Below, piece after piece: positions 15,506 to 26,038 of a stretch of DNA of 64,000 bases. Under the pieces are notes generated by a model. The model did no database searches and was not told the origin of the DNA. It saw only the letters and a list, made by a program, of their open reading frames with translations. Both the position numbers and the translations under genes were made by a program. The stretch is from Catellatospora tritici (GTDB lineage: Bacteria; Actinomycetota; Actinomycetes; Mycobacteriales; Micromonosporaceae). Positions within the stretch are counted from its first letter, which is position 1, and the number at the start of each line of letters is the position of its first letter. The DNA lies in contig NZ_JAHRCY010000032.1 of the NCBI RefSeq assembly GCF_019083965.1, positions 1,969-65,968 of the forward strand. The letters are read 5' to 3'.

Positions 15506-15521
15506 GGTGCCAAGTGGCACC
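15506..15521. promoter_or_regulatory. Inverted repeat operator candidate between the small-ORF operon and the XRE gene
   Basis: GGTGCCAAGTGGCACC is a 16-bp inverted repeat with a 2-nt centre, 62 bp before the XRE start and in the divergent intergenic region. An AGTGGCA half-site recurs at the small-ORF start, and AGTGGCACC recurs near 15048. Autoregulation by the XRE protein is inference. Confidence 0.4.
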
Positions 15522-15583
15522 GTCGGTTCTACTGTGGTGAGCGACGATAGAGAACGATGATCGTCTAGTGGTGAGGAAGCCCG

Positions 15584-16786
15584 ATGCGACCGCCGCACCT
15601 GATGTCAGCCGAGCCCATTGGTGAACGCATTCGACTGCTGCGGCAGCAGCGCGGGTGGTCTGTCCGACATGCCGCCAGCGTGGCGGGCATCAGCCATACC
15701 CAGTGGTCCCGGATCGAGAACGGACTGCGTTCGGCCGACAACAGGTTCCTGCTCGCGGAGATAGCCACGGCGCTGCGGGTGTCGCTCTCGGATCTGACCA
15801 CGACCGGTGTCCTGCCAGGCGACCGAGGCCAGGTCCGGGAAGCCGTCCACGGGATCACCAGGGCGATCATCGAGGCGGATCTCGACTACCCTGCGAGCGT
15901 TCCGCTCGGGCCGGTCGCCCCGCTGCTCCTTCAGCTCGACACGGTGGTCGCGCTGCGGTTCCAGTGCGACTATCTCGGCGCCGCCCGACTGCTCCCAGAG
16001 CTGCTGTCCGGATTGCACACGGCAGCCTTCGGGCCGGAACGGGCAGCAGCGCTGCGGGCGATGGTGCTGGCAGCCGAGACCGCTTCGTTCGTGATCCGCT
16101 ACCTGGGCGAACCGGCCTCGGCGGTGCTGGTGGCCGATCGTGCCCGGCAGGCGGCGGCCGCGCTCGCAGACCCGATCATGCTGGGTATGGCGTCCTGGTC
16201 GCAGGCGCACGCCGCCACCGGCATCGGCCTGTACACCCGGGCCCAGATCATCGCCGACCAGGGCGTCGGCCTGCTCCGGGGCCAGCACCGCGCGCCCGGT
16301 TCATTGGAACTGCTGGGCCAGCTCATCACGGTCTCCGGCTTCGCCAAGTACGCGCAGGGCGACGTCGCCGGGGCGTCGGCCGCGGTCGAGGAGGCCGCGC
16401 AGCTCGCCGAGCGGACCGGACAGTCCGATGCCCTCGGCCTCAACTTCGGGCCGACGAACATCGCCTTCTGGCGTATCACCATGGAGGCCGACGGTCGGGA
16501 TCCGGGTCGTGCGGTGGAAATCGCACGGACCGTCAACCCTCAGCTCGTGCCCGCGGTATCCCGGCAGGTCGGCTTCTACATCGACGTGGCCCGTGCACTG
16601 AGCAACATCGGAAAGGACCAGGAAGCGGTACGGATGCTGCTCGTCGGCGAGCGACTGGCACCGCAGCGCGTCCGGCTCTCGCCGATAGTCGCGGAGACCC
16701 TGCGCGGTGCACTCGAACGAGCTCGCCGGGGTGCGGGGTGGACCGAACTGCGCGGCCTCTGCGAACGCGTCGGCGTTCAGATCTGA
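15584..16786 (+). CDS. XRE-family transcriptional regulator with TPR-like helical domain
   Basis: A 400-residue regulator. Residues about 12-65 form an XRE/Cro HTH (IGERIRLLRQQRGWSVRHAA, then SHTQWSRIENGLR and a DNRFLLAEIATALRVSLSDL tail). Residues about 85-400 are an all-helical, Ala/Leu-rich region resembling TPR repeats, as in actinobacterial regulators that bind peptides or sense partners. The ATG at 15584 has GAGGAAG just upstream; an ATG at 15602 is an alternative. It is divergent from the two small ORFs, the usual place of its target. It is followed 17 bp later by the deoxyribosyltransferase-like gene, likely in the same transcript. Confidence 0.85.
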   Translation: MRPPHLMSAEPIGERIRLLRQQRGWSVRHAASVAGISHTQWSRIENGLRSADNRFLLAEIATALRVSLSDLTTTGVLPGDRGQVREAVHGITRAIIEADLDYPASVPLGPVAPLLLQLDTVVALRFQCDYLGAARLLPELLSGLHTAAFGPERAAALRAMVLAAETASFVIRYLGEPASAVLVADRARQAAAALADPIMLGMASWSQAHAATGIGLYTRAQIIADQGVGLLRGQHRAPGSLELLGQLITVSGFAKYAQGDVAGASAAVEEAAQLAERTGQSDALGLNFGPTNIAFWRITMEADGRDPGRAVEIARTVNPQLVPAVSRQVGFYIDVARALSNIGKDQEAVRMLLVGERLAPQRVRLSPIVAETLRGALERARRGAGWTELRGLCERVGVQI

Positions 16787-16803
16787 TTGGTGGGTTGGCA
16801 CGC

Positions 16804-17526
16804 TTGAACACGATCGCCGTCCACGCCGGGGAAGAGCCTCCGGCGAGCTGGCAGGCGTCCATCTTCCTGGCTGGCCCGATGCCCCGGGACCCGAACGTCG
16901 TCTCATGGCGACCGGACGCGCTGATGCTGCTGGCGGACGCGTGGAAGCACGATGGACTGCTGGTCGTCTTCGTGCCGGAGGCCCGGGACCGCCACCACCC
17001 GCCGGTCGGCTATGTCAGCCAGGTGTGGGAGGAACGGTGGATGGCGGTGGTCGACGTCATCCTGTTCTGGGTTCCGCGGGACATGCAACGGCTGCCGGGG
17101 CTGACCACCAACCTGGAGTTCGGGCGCAACGAGGGCTCCGGCCGGGCCGTGCTCGGGCTGCCGCCCGAGGCGGTCAAGGTGCACTACCTGCGACGCGCGG
17201 CAGAGGCCAACGGCGTGCCCGTGCGCGACAAGTTGCCGGACACGGTCACCGCGGCGCTGGACATAGTCGGCGTCGGCGCCCTTCGCACGGGGGCGGACCG
17301 GGAGGTGCCACTGCTGGTATGGCGCACCGGCGAGTTCGGCCGCTGGCGGGCGGAACTGGACGCGGAGCTTGTATCGGCACGGGTGTTGTGGGCTTGGTCG
17401 CCGGCGCCGAGCTTCACACTGCGTGCCTGGGCTGCCCGGGTTGACGTGCGTCGGGACGGTGCGGTCGTCTCCGAACTGCTCATCCACCTGCCGGACGATG
17501 CCCGTCCGGCCGTGGTGAACCACTGA
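16804..17526 (+). CDS. Nucleoside 2-deoxyribosyltransferase-like protein
   Basis: A 240-residue protein. The first ~140 residues fit the nucleoside 2-deoxyribosyltransferase-like fold: IFLAGPMPRD at the N terminus, a VFVPEARD strand, QVWEERWMAVVDVILFWVPR, and TNLEFGRN, whose Glu occupies the catalytic position of the family. The last ~90 residues (about 165-240) are an extra domain I do not recognise. The start is inferred as TTG at 16804, with GGTGGG 9 nt upstream; TTG 16795 is possible. Downstream of the XRE gene by 17 bp. The function may be nucleotide or ADP-ribose processing; such proteins also occur in signalling and defence contexts. Confidence 0.75.
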   Translation: MNTIAVHAGEEPPASWQASIFLAGPMPRDPNVVSWRPDALMLLADAWKHDGLLVVFVPEARDRHHPPVGYVSQVWEERWMAVVDVILFWVPRDMQRLPGLTTNLEFGRNEGSGRAVLGLPPEAVKVHYLRRAAEANGVPVRDKLPDTVTAALDIVGVGALRTGADREVPLLVWRTGEFGRWRAELDAELVSARVLWAWSPAPSFTLRAWAARVDVRRDGAVVSELLIHLPDDARPAVVNH

Positions 17527-17853
17527 CCAGTGCAGTCGGAGCAGTCCAGCGGTCGAACGTTCCTCGAAGATCACGGTTTTGGGTCACTTCACTGCGCGCT
17601 TGCGGCCGAACCCTGCCATCGGGGGCCAACGGAGCGATCATCATCCGAGCTTGCCTCCGAAGATCGCGGTTGCCGGTCGGAATGTCGGCTGTTAGCCGAG
17701 GTTTTGACCGCGAACCGCGATCATCATCGCGCGGCACCAGCGCGGCGGCGCGGATCATCGCGCTACCAGCTGGGAGAGCGCGCGACGATGCCCAACGGCG
17801 CCCGTGGCATGACCAAGCGGAGGCGCGCCCGGCCAGGCTGGTAGGAATGGGGG
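17527..17853. other. 327-bp intergenic region without a recognised gene
   Basis: Both strands were read. There is no ORF with plausible codon use and start signals, and no strong hairpin with a T-tract. CGAAGATC recurs at 17564 and 17658 and GATCATC recurs three times. It presumably holds the promoter of the RecQ-like gene. Confidence 0.4.
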
Positions 17854-19980
<2,127 letters not shown>

Positions 19981-20051
19981 GCCGACGGCCGCTCCGCGAG
20001 CGACCGCGGCCCGGCCCGCCCCGGACTCAAGTACGCGGGGTTGGGCGCGTG

Positions 20052-20117
20052 ATGATCCGTAATTGTGGACGCCTGGTGTCGCTATAGCAGCACCCAGCGT
20101 CCACAATCACGGATCAT
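20052..20117. repeat. 66-bp interrupted palindrome (large hairpin)
   Basis: ATGATCCGTAATTGTGGACGC pairs with GCGTCCACAATCACGGATCAT with one mismatch. The inner part pairs further around GCTATAGC. It lies 71 bp past the recQ-like stop. It may terminate that transcript or be a mobile palindromic element. Confidence 0.6.
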
Positions 20118-20196
20118 GCGAGCCAGAGCCGGCTCAGGCGGGACCAAGCCGCACGATCAGCCCGTGCGGGCAGACCATGCGCCGCACGGCGCCGCC

Positions 20197-20253
20197 TGCG
20201 AAGCGAGGTGCGGGCTGCGAAGCGAGGTGCGGGCTGCGGAGCGAGGTGCGGGC
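20197..20253. repeat. Three tandem copies of a 19-bp unit
   Basis: TGCGAAGCGAGGTGCGGGC is repeated at 20197-20215, 20216-20234 and 20235-20253, with one base changed in the third. It lies in the 469-bp gap 19981-20449, which otherwise holds the 66-bp palindrome and no convincing gene. Confidence 0.75.
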
Positions 20254-20449
20254 TATAGAGCGCGACGTGCCGCCCGCGGAGCGTGCGGCGCACCTCTGGG
20301 CGGGCGGTGTGGGCTGTGGCTGGGGGCTCCATATTGGAAGTGGTGGGCGCAACACGGGGCGGGGGCGTTCGCGCGGGATGTGAACCGGGTGGCGGTGGCC
20401 GTGGCAGACTCGGTCGCGGCGATCAAGCGAGGCGGAAGGGGCACGACCC

Positions 20450-21421
20450 ATGCATCTGATCCAGGTCAGCGAGTTCGGCGGGCCGGAGGTGCTCACCCCG
20501 GCGGTGGGCGAGGTGCCGCAGCCGGGTCCGGGCCAGGCGGTGGTGCAGGTCGCCGCCGCGGGCGTCAACTTCATCGACGTGTACCACCGCACCGGCCGCT
20601 ACCCGAACCAGCTCCCACTGACCCCGGGCATGGAGGCGGCCGGTCGGGTCGTCGCCGTCGCGCCGGACGTGGACTCGCTCGCGGTCGGCGACCGGGTCGC
20701 CTGGGCCAACCAGATCGGGGCGTACGCCGAGTACGCCGCCGTGCCGGTCGAGCGCCTGGTGCCGGTGCCCGACGCGGTCTCCGACGAGACCGCCGCGGCG
20801 GTGCTGCTGCAGGGCATGACCGCGCACATGCTCACCCACGACATCCACCACGTCCGGTCCGGCGACACCGTGCTGGTGCACGCGGCCGCGGGCGGGATGG
20901 GCCTGCTGCTGACCCAGTTGGTGACCGCGATGGGTGGCCGGGTCATCGGCACCGTCTCCACCGTGGCCAAGGAGGAACTGGCCCGGGGCGCGGGTGCGGC
21001 CGAGGTGATCCGCTACTCCGAGGTCGACGACGTGGCGGGGAAGGTCCGCGAGTTGACCGACGGCCTCGGCGTGGACGCCGTGTACGACGGCGTCGGCGCC
21101 TCCACCTTCGACGCCAGCCTCGCCTCGCTGCGTCGCCGCGGCGTGCTGGCGCTGTACGGCGCCGCCAGCGGTCCGGTCCCGCCGGTCGACCCGATCCGGC
21201 TGATGCAGGCCGGTTCGGTGTGGCTGACCCGACCGACGATGGTCGACTACACCGCCACCCGTGCCGAGCTGCTGGAACGTGCCGAGGACGTGCTCGGTCG
21301 GGTCGCCGAGGGCACGCTGCACGTCGCGATCAGCGAGCGCTACCCGCTGGCCGAGGCCCGCCGGGCGCACGAGGACCTGGAGGGTCGCCGTACCACCGGC
21401 AAGCTACTGCTGATCCCCTGA
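20450..21421 (+). CDS. NADPH:quinone reductase (zinc-free MDR family)
   Basis: A 323-residue medium-chain dehydrogenase/reductase of the quinone oxidoreductase type, cytoplasmic, reducing quinones with NADPH. Support: GroES-like N-terminal domain with VNFIDVYHRTGRYP, TPGMEAAGRV, then the nucleotide-binding Rossmann domain with VLVHAAAGGMGLLLTQL and a DGVGASTFDASLASL segment. It lacks the zinc-binding Cys/His residues of alcohol dehydrogenases. The length fits the family. The ATG at 20450 has GGAAGGGG upstream. It stands alone, convergent with the CBM-domain gene. Confidence 0.9.
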   Translation: MHLIQVSEFGGPEVLTPAVGEVPQPGPGQAVVQVAAAGVNFIDVYHRTGRYPNQLPLTPGMEAAGRVVAVAPDVDSLAVGDRVAWANQIGAYAEYAAVPVERLVPVPDAVSDETAAAVLLQGMTAHMLTHDIHHVRSGDTVLVHAAAGGMGLLLTQLVTAMGGRVIGTVSTVAKEELARGAGAAEVIRYSEVDDVAGKVRELTDGLGVDAVYDGVGASTFDASLASLRRRGVLALYGAASGPVPPVDPIRLMQAGSVWLTRPTMVDYTATRAELLERAEDVLGRVAEGTLHVAISERYPLAEARRAHEDLEGRRTTGKLLLIP

Positions 21422-21435
21422 GACCCGGCGGGGCG

Positions 21436-22200
21436 TCAGGCGGTCAGTTCGAGGAAGTCCACGTTCGGGCCGCCGTTGGGGTTCACCGCGGTGGCCCGGA
21501 TGGTGTTGGTACCGGCGTTGAGCTGGATGCTGACGGTGCGGCTCTGCCAGTTCTCCCAGCCGCGGGTGTCGTCGAAGAGCAGGTCGACCAGGACCGGCAC
21601 GCCGTTGACGCTGATCGACATGGTGCGGCTGCGGCCCGACCCGTTGGCGAAGCGCAGCACCACCGTGGCCGGGCCGGACTTGGGCGCCGTCACGTCCCAC
21701 TGCACCCAGCTGCCCCAGGTGTTGTCGTAGTCGACGAATCCGACGCCGCTGAAGCCGGGGTGGTCGCTGGCCGACCGGGCGCCGCTCATCGACGCGGACT
21801 CGGCCTCGTAGCGGGTGGTGCGCGGGGCGGCGGGCGGCGCCGGCGGGGCGGGCGGGGCCGGCGACGGTGACGCCGAGCTGGACGGTGCCATCGAGATCGC
21901 GGACGGCGAGGCGCCGGGGGCCGGGGTTCCGGTGGCGCCGGGGCTGGCCGGGGCGGCGGGCGGCGGCGAGTTCGGCGGGGGCACGTCGGGGTTGCGCGGC
22001 GACGGCGCGCCGACCGCTGGCACGGGCGAGTCGGCGGGCTCGGCGTTGCTCCACATCATCGGCGTCTGCAGCATCTGGTACACCAGCAGGAGCAATGCCA
22101 CGGTGAACACCGCGGCCCCGATCAGCGGTAGGGTGCGCAGCCGCTCCAGCACCGGGAACCGGCGCCTGCGCCGACCCTCATACCCGAAATCGTCCTGCAC
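21436..22200 (-). CDS. Membrane-anchored protein with Pro-rich linker and carbohydrate-binding module
   Basis: A 254-residue protein. An Arg-rich N-terminal tail (YEGRRRRRFP) precedes a transmembrane helix (about 26-45, IGAAVFTVALLLLVY). A long Pro/Ala/Ser linker (about 52-128) follows, then a C-terminal CBM6/CBM35-type beta-sandwich (about 128-254: RYEAESASMSGAR, GFVDYDNTWGSWVQW, LRFANGS, NPNGGPNVDFLELT). The topology places the module outside the cell, so it probably binds a wall or extracellular polysaccharide. No catalytic domain is present. It is 62 bp downstream of the next minus-strand gene and could be in its operon. Confidence 0.8.
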   Translation of the reverse strand: MQDDFGYEGRRRRRFPVLERLRTLPLIGAAVFTVALLLLVYQMLQTPMMWSNAEPADSPVPAVGAPSPRNPDVPPPNSPPPAAPASPGATGTPAPGASPSAISMAPSSSASPSPAPPAPPAPPAAPRTTRYEAESASMSGARSASDHPGFSGVGFVDYDNTWGSWVQWDVTAPKSGPATVVLRFANGSGRSRTMSISVNGVPVLVDLLFDDTRGWENWQSRTVSIQLNAGTNTIRATAVNPNGGPNVDFLELTA

Positions 22201-22262
22201 CGCCGCTGTCCTGCCGTTTCGTCTCTACGCCGCAGTCGCGGCCCGTCACGTCCCCCGGCAAC

Positions 22263-23537
22263 CTAGTGGCTGGTCCGGGTCGGCGGGACCCCCCGCTCGG
22301 ACAGTTTCGACCTCGGACGTACCGCGAGGGCCACCAGCATCCACCACGGCGCGATCGAGTTCGGCAGCACGACGTACCAGGGAAGTCGCCAGGTCCATGA
22401 TGGACCGTCGCCCTCGGCGGCCACGACACCGGGTCGGGCGGTCAGTGACCAGGTGAGGAACGCGTCCCCGATCGGCAGCGCCCCGCCCAGGTAGCGGCGT
22501 TTGCCCCGCAGTTCGATCGCCAGGCCGGTGGTTTCGGCCAGTCCGGTCAGGGCGGCCGCGGCCGCCGGGTCGCGGTAGATGACGGCGTCGCCGAGCGCGA
22601 CCGCGCTGGCCGAGGCGCTCAGTCCGAGCAGCAGCGGGCCCGAGTCGACGTCGCCGGTCCGGTCCACGCCCACGGGCCACTCGCGGATGCCGGGCACGCC
22701 CGGCACGGTCGAGGCGAAGTGCTGTCGGAACCTGGTCCAGTCGGCGGCGCCGTGAGCCGGGTCGACCTCGGCCAGGAATCGCAGAATGATCACCTGCGAG
22801 GTGGCTCGGGCCAGGTCGGTGGGCTGTCCGGAGGTCGGGTCGACGGTGTGTGGCAGCAGCCCGGTGCGCTGGTCACGGCGGCTGTCGGCGGCGGCCAGCC
22901 AGGTGCCGACCAGGGTGGCGTGGTCGTCGCCGGTGAGCCGGTCGGCGCGGCGCACGGCGGCCAGGCCGACCACGCTGTCGCAGGGCCAGGCCTGCCCGGG
23001 GTACGCGGTCAGGAACGGCGACCCGCTGCCGTCCAGCTTCGCCTGGAACGCGGCGGCCAGCGCCCGCGCGTCGGCGCGCAGCCGGGGCAGTTCCGGCGCG
23101 TCCGGCCCGTGCAGTTGGGCGACGCCGCCGCGTAGCCAGGTCGACCAGCCCTGGTAGAAGACGCCGTACGGCGGGTCGAGGGTCTGGCTGAAGACCGCCC
23201 GACCGGCGGCGGAGTCGGTGTGCGCCAGTGCCCAGCGGGCCTCGGTCAGCGCCCGCTCGCGCAGCGCGGTGTCGCGGGCGCCGACGTCGACCCAGGCCAG
23301 GCCGTACAGGGCGTAGCTGAAGAAGTAGCCCTCCGGGAACAGCTGCTGCATCCGGTCGGCGCTGCCGGAGTCGAGGGCGTCGCGCAGGAAGGCCAGCCGG
23401 GGCAGCGCGTCGGCGACGACCTCGGCGTCGGTCCGGTCGAGCGGACTGTCTGCGTGCAACCGTACGAACTGGACACCGGCCAGCGCGGTGAACGTCAACG
23501 CCAACAGGATGATCGACACACGCAGGACCCACCGCAC
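22263..23537 (-). CDS. Membrane protein resembling linalool dehydratase/isomerase-like helical-barrel proteins
   Basis: A 424-residue protein with one N-terminal hydrophobic helix (about 4-25) and one near the C terminus (about 388-408). The central part (about 60-370) is rich in aromatic helical repeats (YFFSYALYGLAWVD, GVFYQGWSTWL, TAYPGQAWPCDSVVGLAAV). These resemble the alpha/alpha-barrel of the linalool dehydratase/isomerase-like family. That assignment is from motif memory and is tentative. The start is a GTG at 23537, only 57 bp from the divergent HEAT-repeat gene. No substrate can be named. Confidence 0.6.
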   Translation of the reverse strand: MRWVLRVSIILLALTFTALAGVQFVRLHADSPLDRTDAEVVADALPRLAFLRDALDSGSADRMQQLFPEGYFFSYALYGLAWVDVGARDTALRERALTEARWALAHTDSAAGRAVFSQTLDPPYGVFYQGWSTWLRGGVAQLHGPDAPELPRLRADARALAAAFQAKLDGSGSPFLTAYPGQAWPCDSVVGLAAVRRADRLTGDDHATLVGTWLAAADSRRDQRTGLLPHTVDPTSGQPTDLARATSQVIILRFLAEVDPAHGAADWTRFRQHFASTVPGVPGIREWPVGVDRTGDVDSGPLLLGLSASASAVALGDAVIYRDPAAAAALTGLAETTGLAIELRGKRRYLGGALPIGDAFLTWSLTARPGVVAAEGDGPSWTWRLPWYVVLPNSIAPWWMLVALAVRPRSKLSERGVPPTRTSH

Positions 23538-23594
23538 GCAGGGAGACTACGGGACCGGGTGTCCGCTCGGGGTGCGCGTGCCTACTATCAGCCG

Positions 23595-25244
23595 GTGACC
23601 GGTGGCGTGGACTCTGTGGATCTGCTGGGCCTGATCAGACTGGCCGCCAGCGACTACGACGGCATGGATCGGCTGGAAGCGGTGCTGCTCCCGGCCGATG
23701 GCGGGGTGCACCCACAGGCGCCGATGCTGGTGGCCCCGATCATCGCGTACGCGGGTGATCCGGCCGCGCTGCTGCCCGACCAGCTGCTGCGGCTGCTGGT
23801 CGGCGTGGTGACGGACGAGGGCGGCGCGGCGGCGCGCGAGCAACTGCGCTTCTTCACGGTGAACCTGCGCGCGCTGTCCGACATGGACGACTACTGGGTG
23901 GCCGAGACGGCCACGGCCCTGCTGGGTTTCTGCGGGCCCGATCCGGCGCTGGCGGCCACGCTGCGCGAACGGGCCGACGACGAGCTGGACCTCTACCGCC
24001 GGGTCACCCCGCTGGTGGCCGCGGCCCGGCTCGACCCGGCCGCGGCCGCGGGCTGGCTGCCCGCGCTGCTCGCCCCGGGACAGCCCGCCACGGTACGCGT
24101 CGCGGCGGTGCTGGCTCTGCGCGAGGCCGGGCTGGCCCCCGACCAGGCGGCGCAGGCGGCGCTGGCCGAGGGCTGGGCCGCCGACCCGGAGGCGCTGCGC
24201 TGGGCCACCCTGCGGGCGTCGCTGCGGGGCCTGTTGGCGTACGCCGTGGGCGGCGACCCCGGTCGCACCGCCGCGGTGCTCACCACCATCGCGCGCACCG
24301 GCACCGAGCAGGCCCGCTGCGACGTGGTCGACGCCGTGGCCGCCCTGCCCGGCGCGTTGCCTCCCGCCGTGGCGGATCTGGTCACCGTGCTGCTCGACGA
24401 CGAGGGCGAGCGGGTGCGCAAACGGGCGTACGCGCTGGTCGCCGACGACGACACGTTGACCCTGCGGCACGCCGACTGGCTGGTGCAGGCGATCGAACGG
24501 GGCCGCAACCGCCGCTCGGCGCTGGGCGCGCTGATCCGCGTCGGTGACAAGCGCTGGCGCGACTGGGCGGTCGAGTCGCTGCGCGGCGGCTGGACCCCGC
24601 ACAACCTGCCCGACGCCCTGGCCACGCTGCCGCCGGACCCGGCCGTGCACGAGGCCATGCTGGCGCGGGTGGTGCACCTGGCCACCGCGATCGACGTGCG
24701 CCAGGCCGCGAAGTCGGCAGCCCAGCAGCGGGAGCTGCGCGGGCTGCTGGATCTGCTGCCCCCGGCGATGACGGTGGCGCCGCTGGCCCGGCACCTGCCG
24801 CAGATGACGTTCCCGGCCCGGCTGTGGATCGCCCACCACCTGGCCCACGCGGGCACGGACGACCCGGCCGTCATCGCGGCGATCGCGGCGATCGCCAACG
24901 GCGAGGTGACCTACCTGCGGCTGCTGTGGCTGGCCGGGGGCGACGTCGAGCCGCTGCGCGACGCGCTGGCGGTGGCGCCCCGGCTGGACGTGCTCGCCGC
25001 GGTGGTGGCCGCGGAGGTGTTCGGCGACGCCGACCCGGACGTGGCCCAGCGGCTGCGCGAGATCCGCGACAGCGGCGCCGACATCCGCGACCGGTTCGCC
25101 GCCGCCGGGGCGCTGTGGGAGCTGACCGGCGACGCGGCCGAGGTCGCCGGGACGGTCCGCGAGGCGCTTGGCGCGCGTTCGCGGCGTACCCGGGAGGAGG
25201 CCGCCGAGCTGGCCGCCCAGATCGGCCTTGATCAGGTCGGGTAG
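23595..25244 (+). CDS. HEAT-repeat-like protein, function unknown
   Basis: A 549-residue, almost fully alpha-helical protein built of about 30-40-residue Ala/Leu/Asp-rich repeats (LAATLRERADDELDLYRRV, VRVAAVLALREAGLAPDQAA, ERVRKRAYALVADDD), typical of HEAT/ARM scaffolds. No signal peptide or membrane segment, so it is cytoplasmic. The start is uncertain: GTG 23595 is chosen, with further in-frame GTGs at 23607 and 23616. Divergent from the helical-barrel membrane protein, and followed by a small membrane protein gene 46 bp later. Likely a protein-interaction platform; the partner is unknown. Confidence 0.75.
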   Translation: MTGGVDSVDLLGLIRLAASDYDGMDRLEAVLLPADGGVHPQAPMLVAPIIAYAGDPAALLPDQLLRLLVGVVTDEGGAAAREQLRFFTVNLRALSDMDDYWVAETATALLGFCGPDPALAATLRERADDELDLYRRVTPLVAAARLDPAAAAGWLPALLAPGQPATVRVAAVLALREAGLAPDQAAQAALAEGWAADPEALRWATLRASLRGLLAYAVGGDPGRTAAVLTTIARTGTEQARCDVVDAVAALPGALPPAVADLVTVLLDDEGERVRKRAYALVADDDTLTLRHADWLVQAIERGRNRRSALGALIRVGDKRWRDWAVESLRGGWTPHNLPDALATLPPDPAVHEAMLARVVHLATAIDVRQAAKSAAQQRELRGLLDLLPPAMTVAPLARHLPQMTFPARLWIAHHLAHAGTDDPAVIAAIAAIANGEVTYLRLLWLAGGDVEPLRDALAVAPRLDVLAAVVAAEVFGDADPDVAQRLREIRDSGADIRDRFAAAGALWELTGDAAEVAGTVREALGARSRRTREEAAELAAQIGLDQVG

Positions 25245-25290
25245 CCTGCGCGGCGGCTCCGGAGTACGGGGCCGGGAAGCGGGGGCGACG

Positions 25291-25854
25291 GTGTCGGAAC
25301 AGCTGGGTGGGCTGGCGGGCTGGTTCGTGCGCCGCCGCAGGGTGGTCGTGGGCGCGGCCGCCGCCGTGGTCGTGGCGTCGGCGGTGCTGGCCGTCGCCAC
25401 CAGGCAGCGGCCGAGCGATGAGATCGCCTTCGACGTCTGTGCCCATCTGCCCGAACCGGCCGTGGCGGCGTTGGTCGGGCCGGACGCGGGACGGCGCGAC
25501 ACCAGCGGCCGCAACCAACGGGGCGTGCTGTTCCGACAGTGCTCGGTCGGCCCGGGGTCGGATGCGCCCCTGCTCGCATCGGTGGCCTGGGCAGCGCCGA
25601 CCGAGCTGTTCCGCACCCGCCAGGGCGTGGCCGAGGATCTCGCCGAGGAGTGGCTGGGCGAGACGGTGACCGTGCTGGACCTCGGTGATGGCGGTGCCAT
25701 GACGGTGACCCCGTACGCGACCCGTACGACGGTGCTGCTGTGGGCGTTCGTCGACGGCTACGAGATCGAGCTGGCGGCCTCGGTGCCGTCGGGCCGCGAC
25801 GCCGCGCAGACGGTCGTGCTGGCTCAGGCGCTGGTCGCGGCCTTACGGGGCTGA
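25291..25854 (+). CDS. Single-pass membrane protein, function unknown
   Basis: A 187-residue protein with an N-terminal RRRR stretch before one transmembrane helix (about 24-42, VVVGAAAAVVVASAVLAVAT). An external domain of about 140 residues with two cysteines (DVCAHLPE, FRQCSVG) follows, spaced to form a disulfide. The pattern resembles the DUF3558-like and other small mycobacterial/actinobacterial surface proteins, but no family is clear. The GTG at 25291 follows a G-rich ribosome-binding site. Likely co-transcribed with the HEAT-repeat gene. Confidence 0.65.
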   Translation: MSEQLGGLAGWFVRRRRVVVGAAAAVVVASAVLAVATRQRPSDEIAFDVCAHLPEPAVAALVGPDAGRRDTSGRNQRGVLFRQCSVGPGSDAPLLASVAWAAPTELFRTRQGVAEDLAEEWLGETVTVLDLGDGGAMTVTPYATRTTVLLWAFVDGYEIELAASVPSGRDAAQTVVLAQALVAALRG

Positions 25855-25861
25855 CGATGGC

Positions 25862-25896
25862 GAGAGCGCTCCATACCACAGATGTCGATGTTGTGG
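25862..25896. promoter_or_regulatory. Candidate regulatory palindromes before the first acyl-ligase gene
   Basis: GAGAGCGCTCC (25862-25872) matches the core of LacI-family operators of the GGGAGCGCTCCC type. It is followed by an inverted repeat, CCACA (25876-25880) and TGTGG (25892-25896). Both are in the 184-bp gap before the ligase gene. No -35/-10 pair is obvious. Confidence 0.3.
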
Positions 25897-26038
25897 CGTC
25901 CACTGAGGAGGCAGCCGTAACGCCATTGTCGACTCATGGTCGCGATCTCGTTACCGGAGTATGGTCCCGGATCGAGCGCGTGCCTCGCCAGCGTCGACGG
26001 GTGGCGCGGCCGGTCGAGGCGAGACGGGGGATTCCGTC

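Noticed and set aside
20197..20253. Possible CRISPR array
   Set aside because: Units are tandem without spacers, and no cas gene is near.
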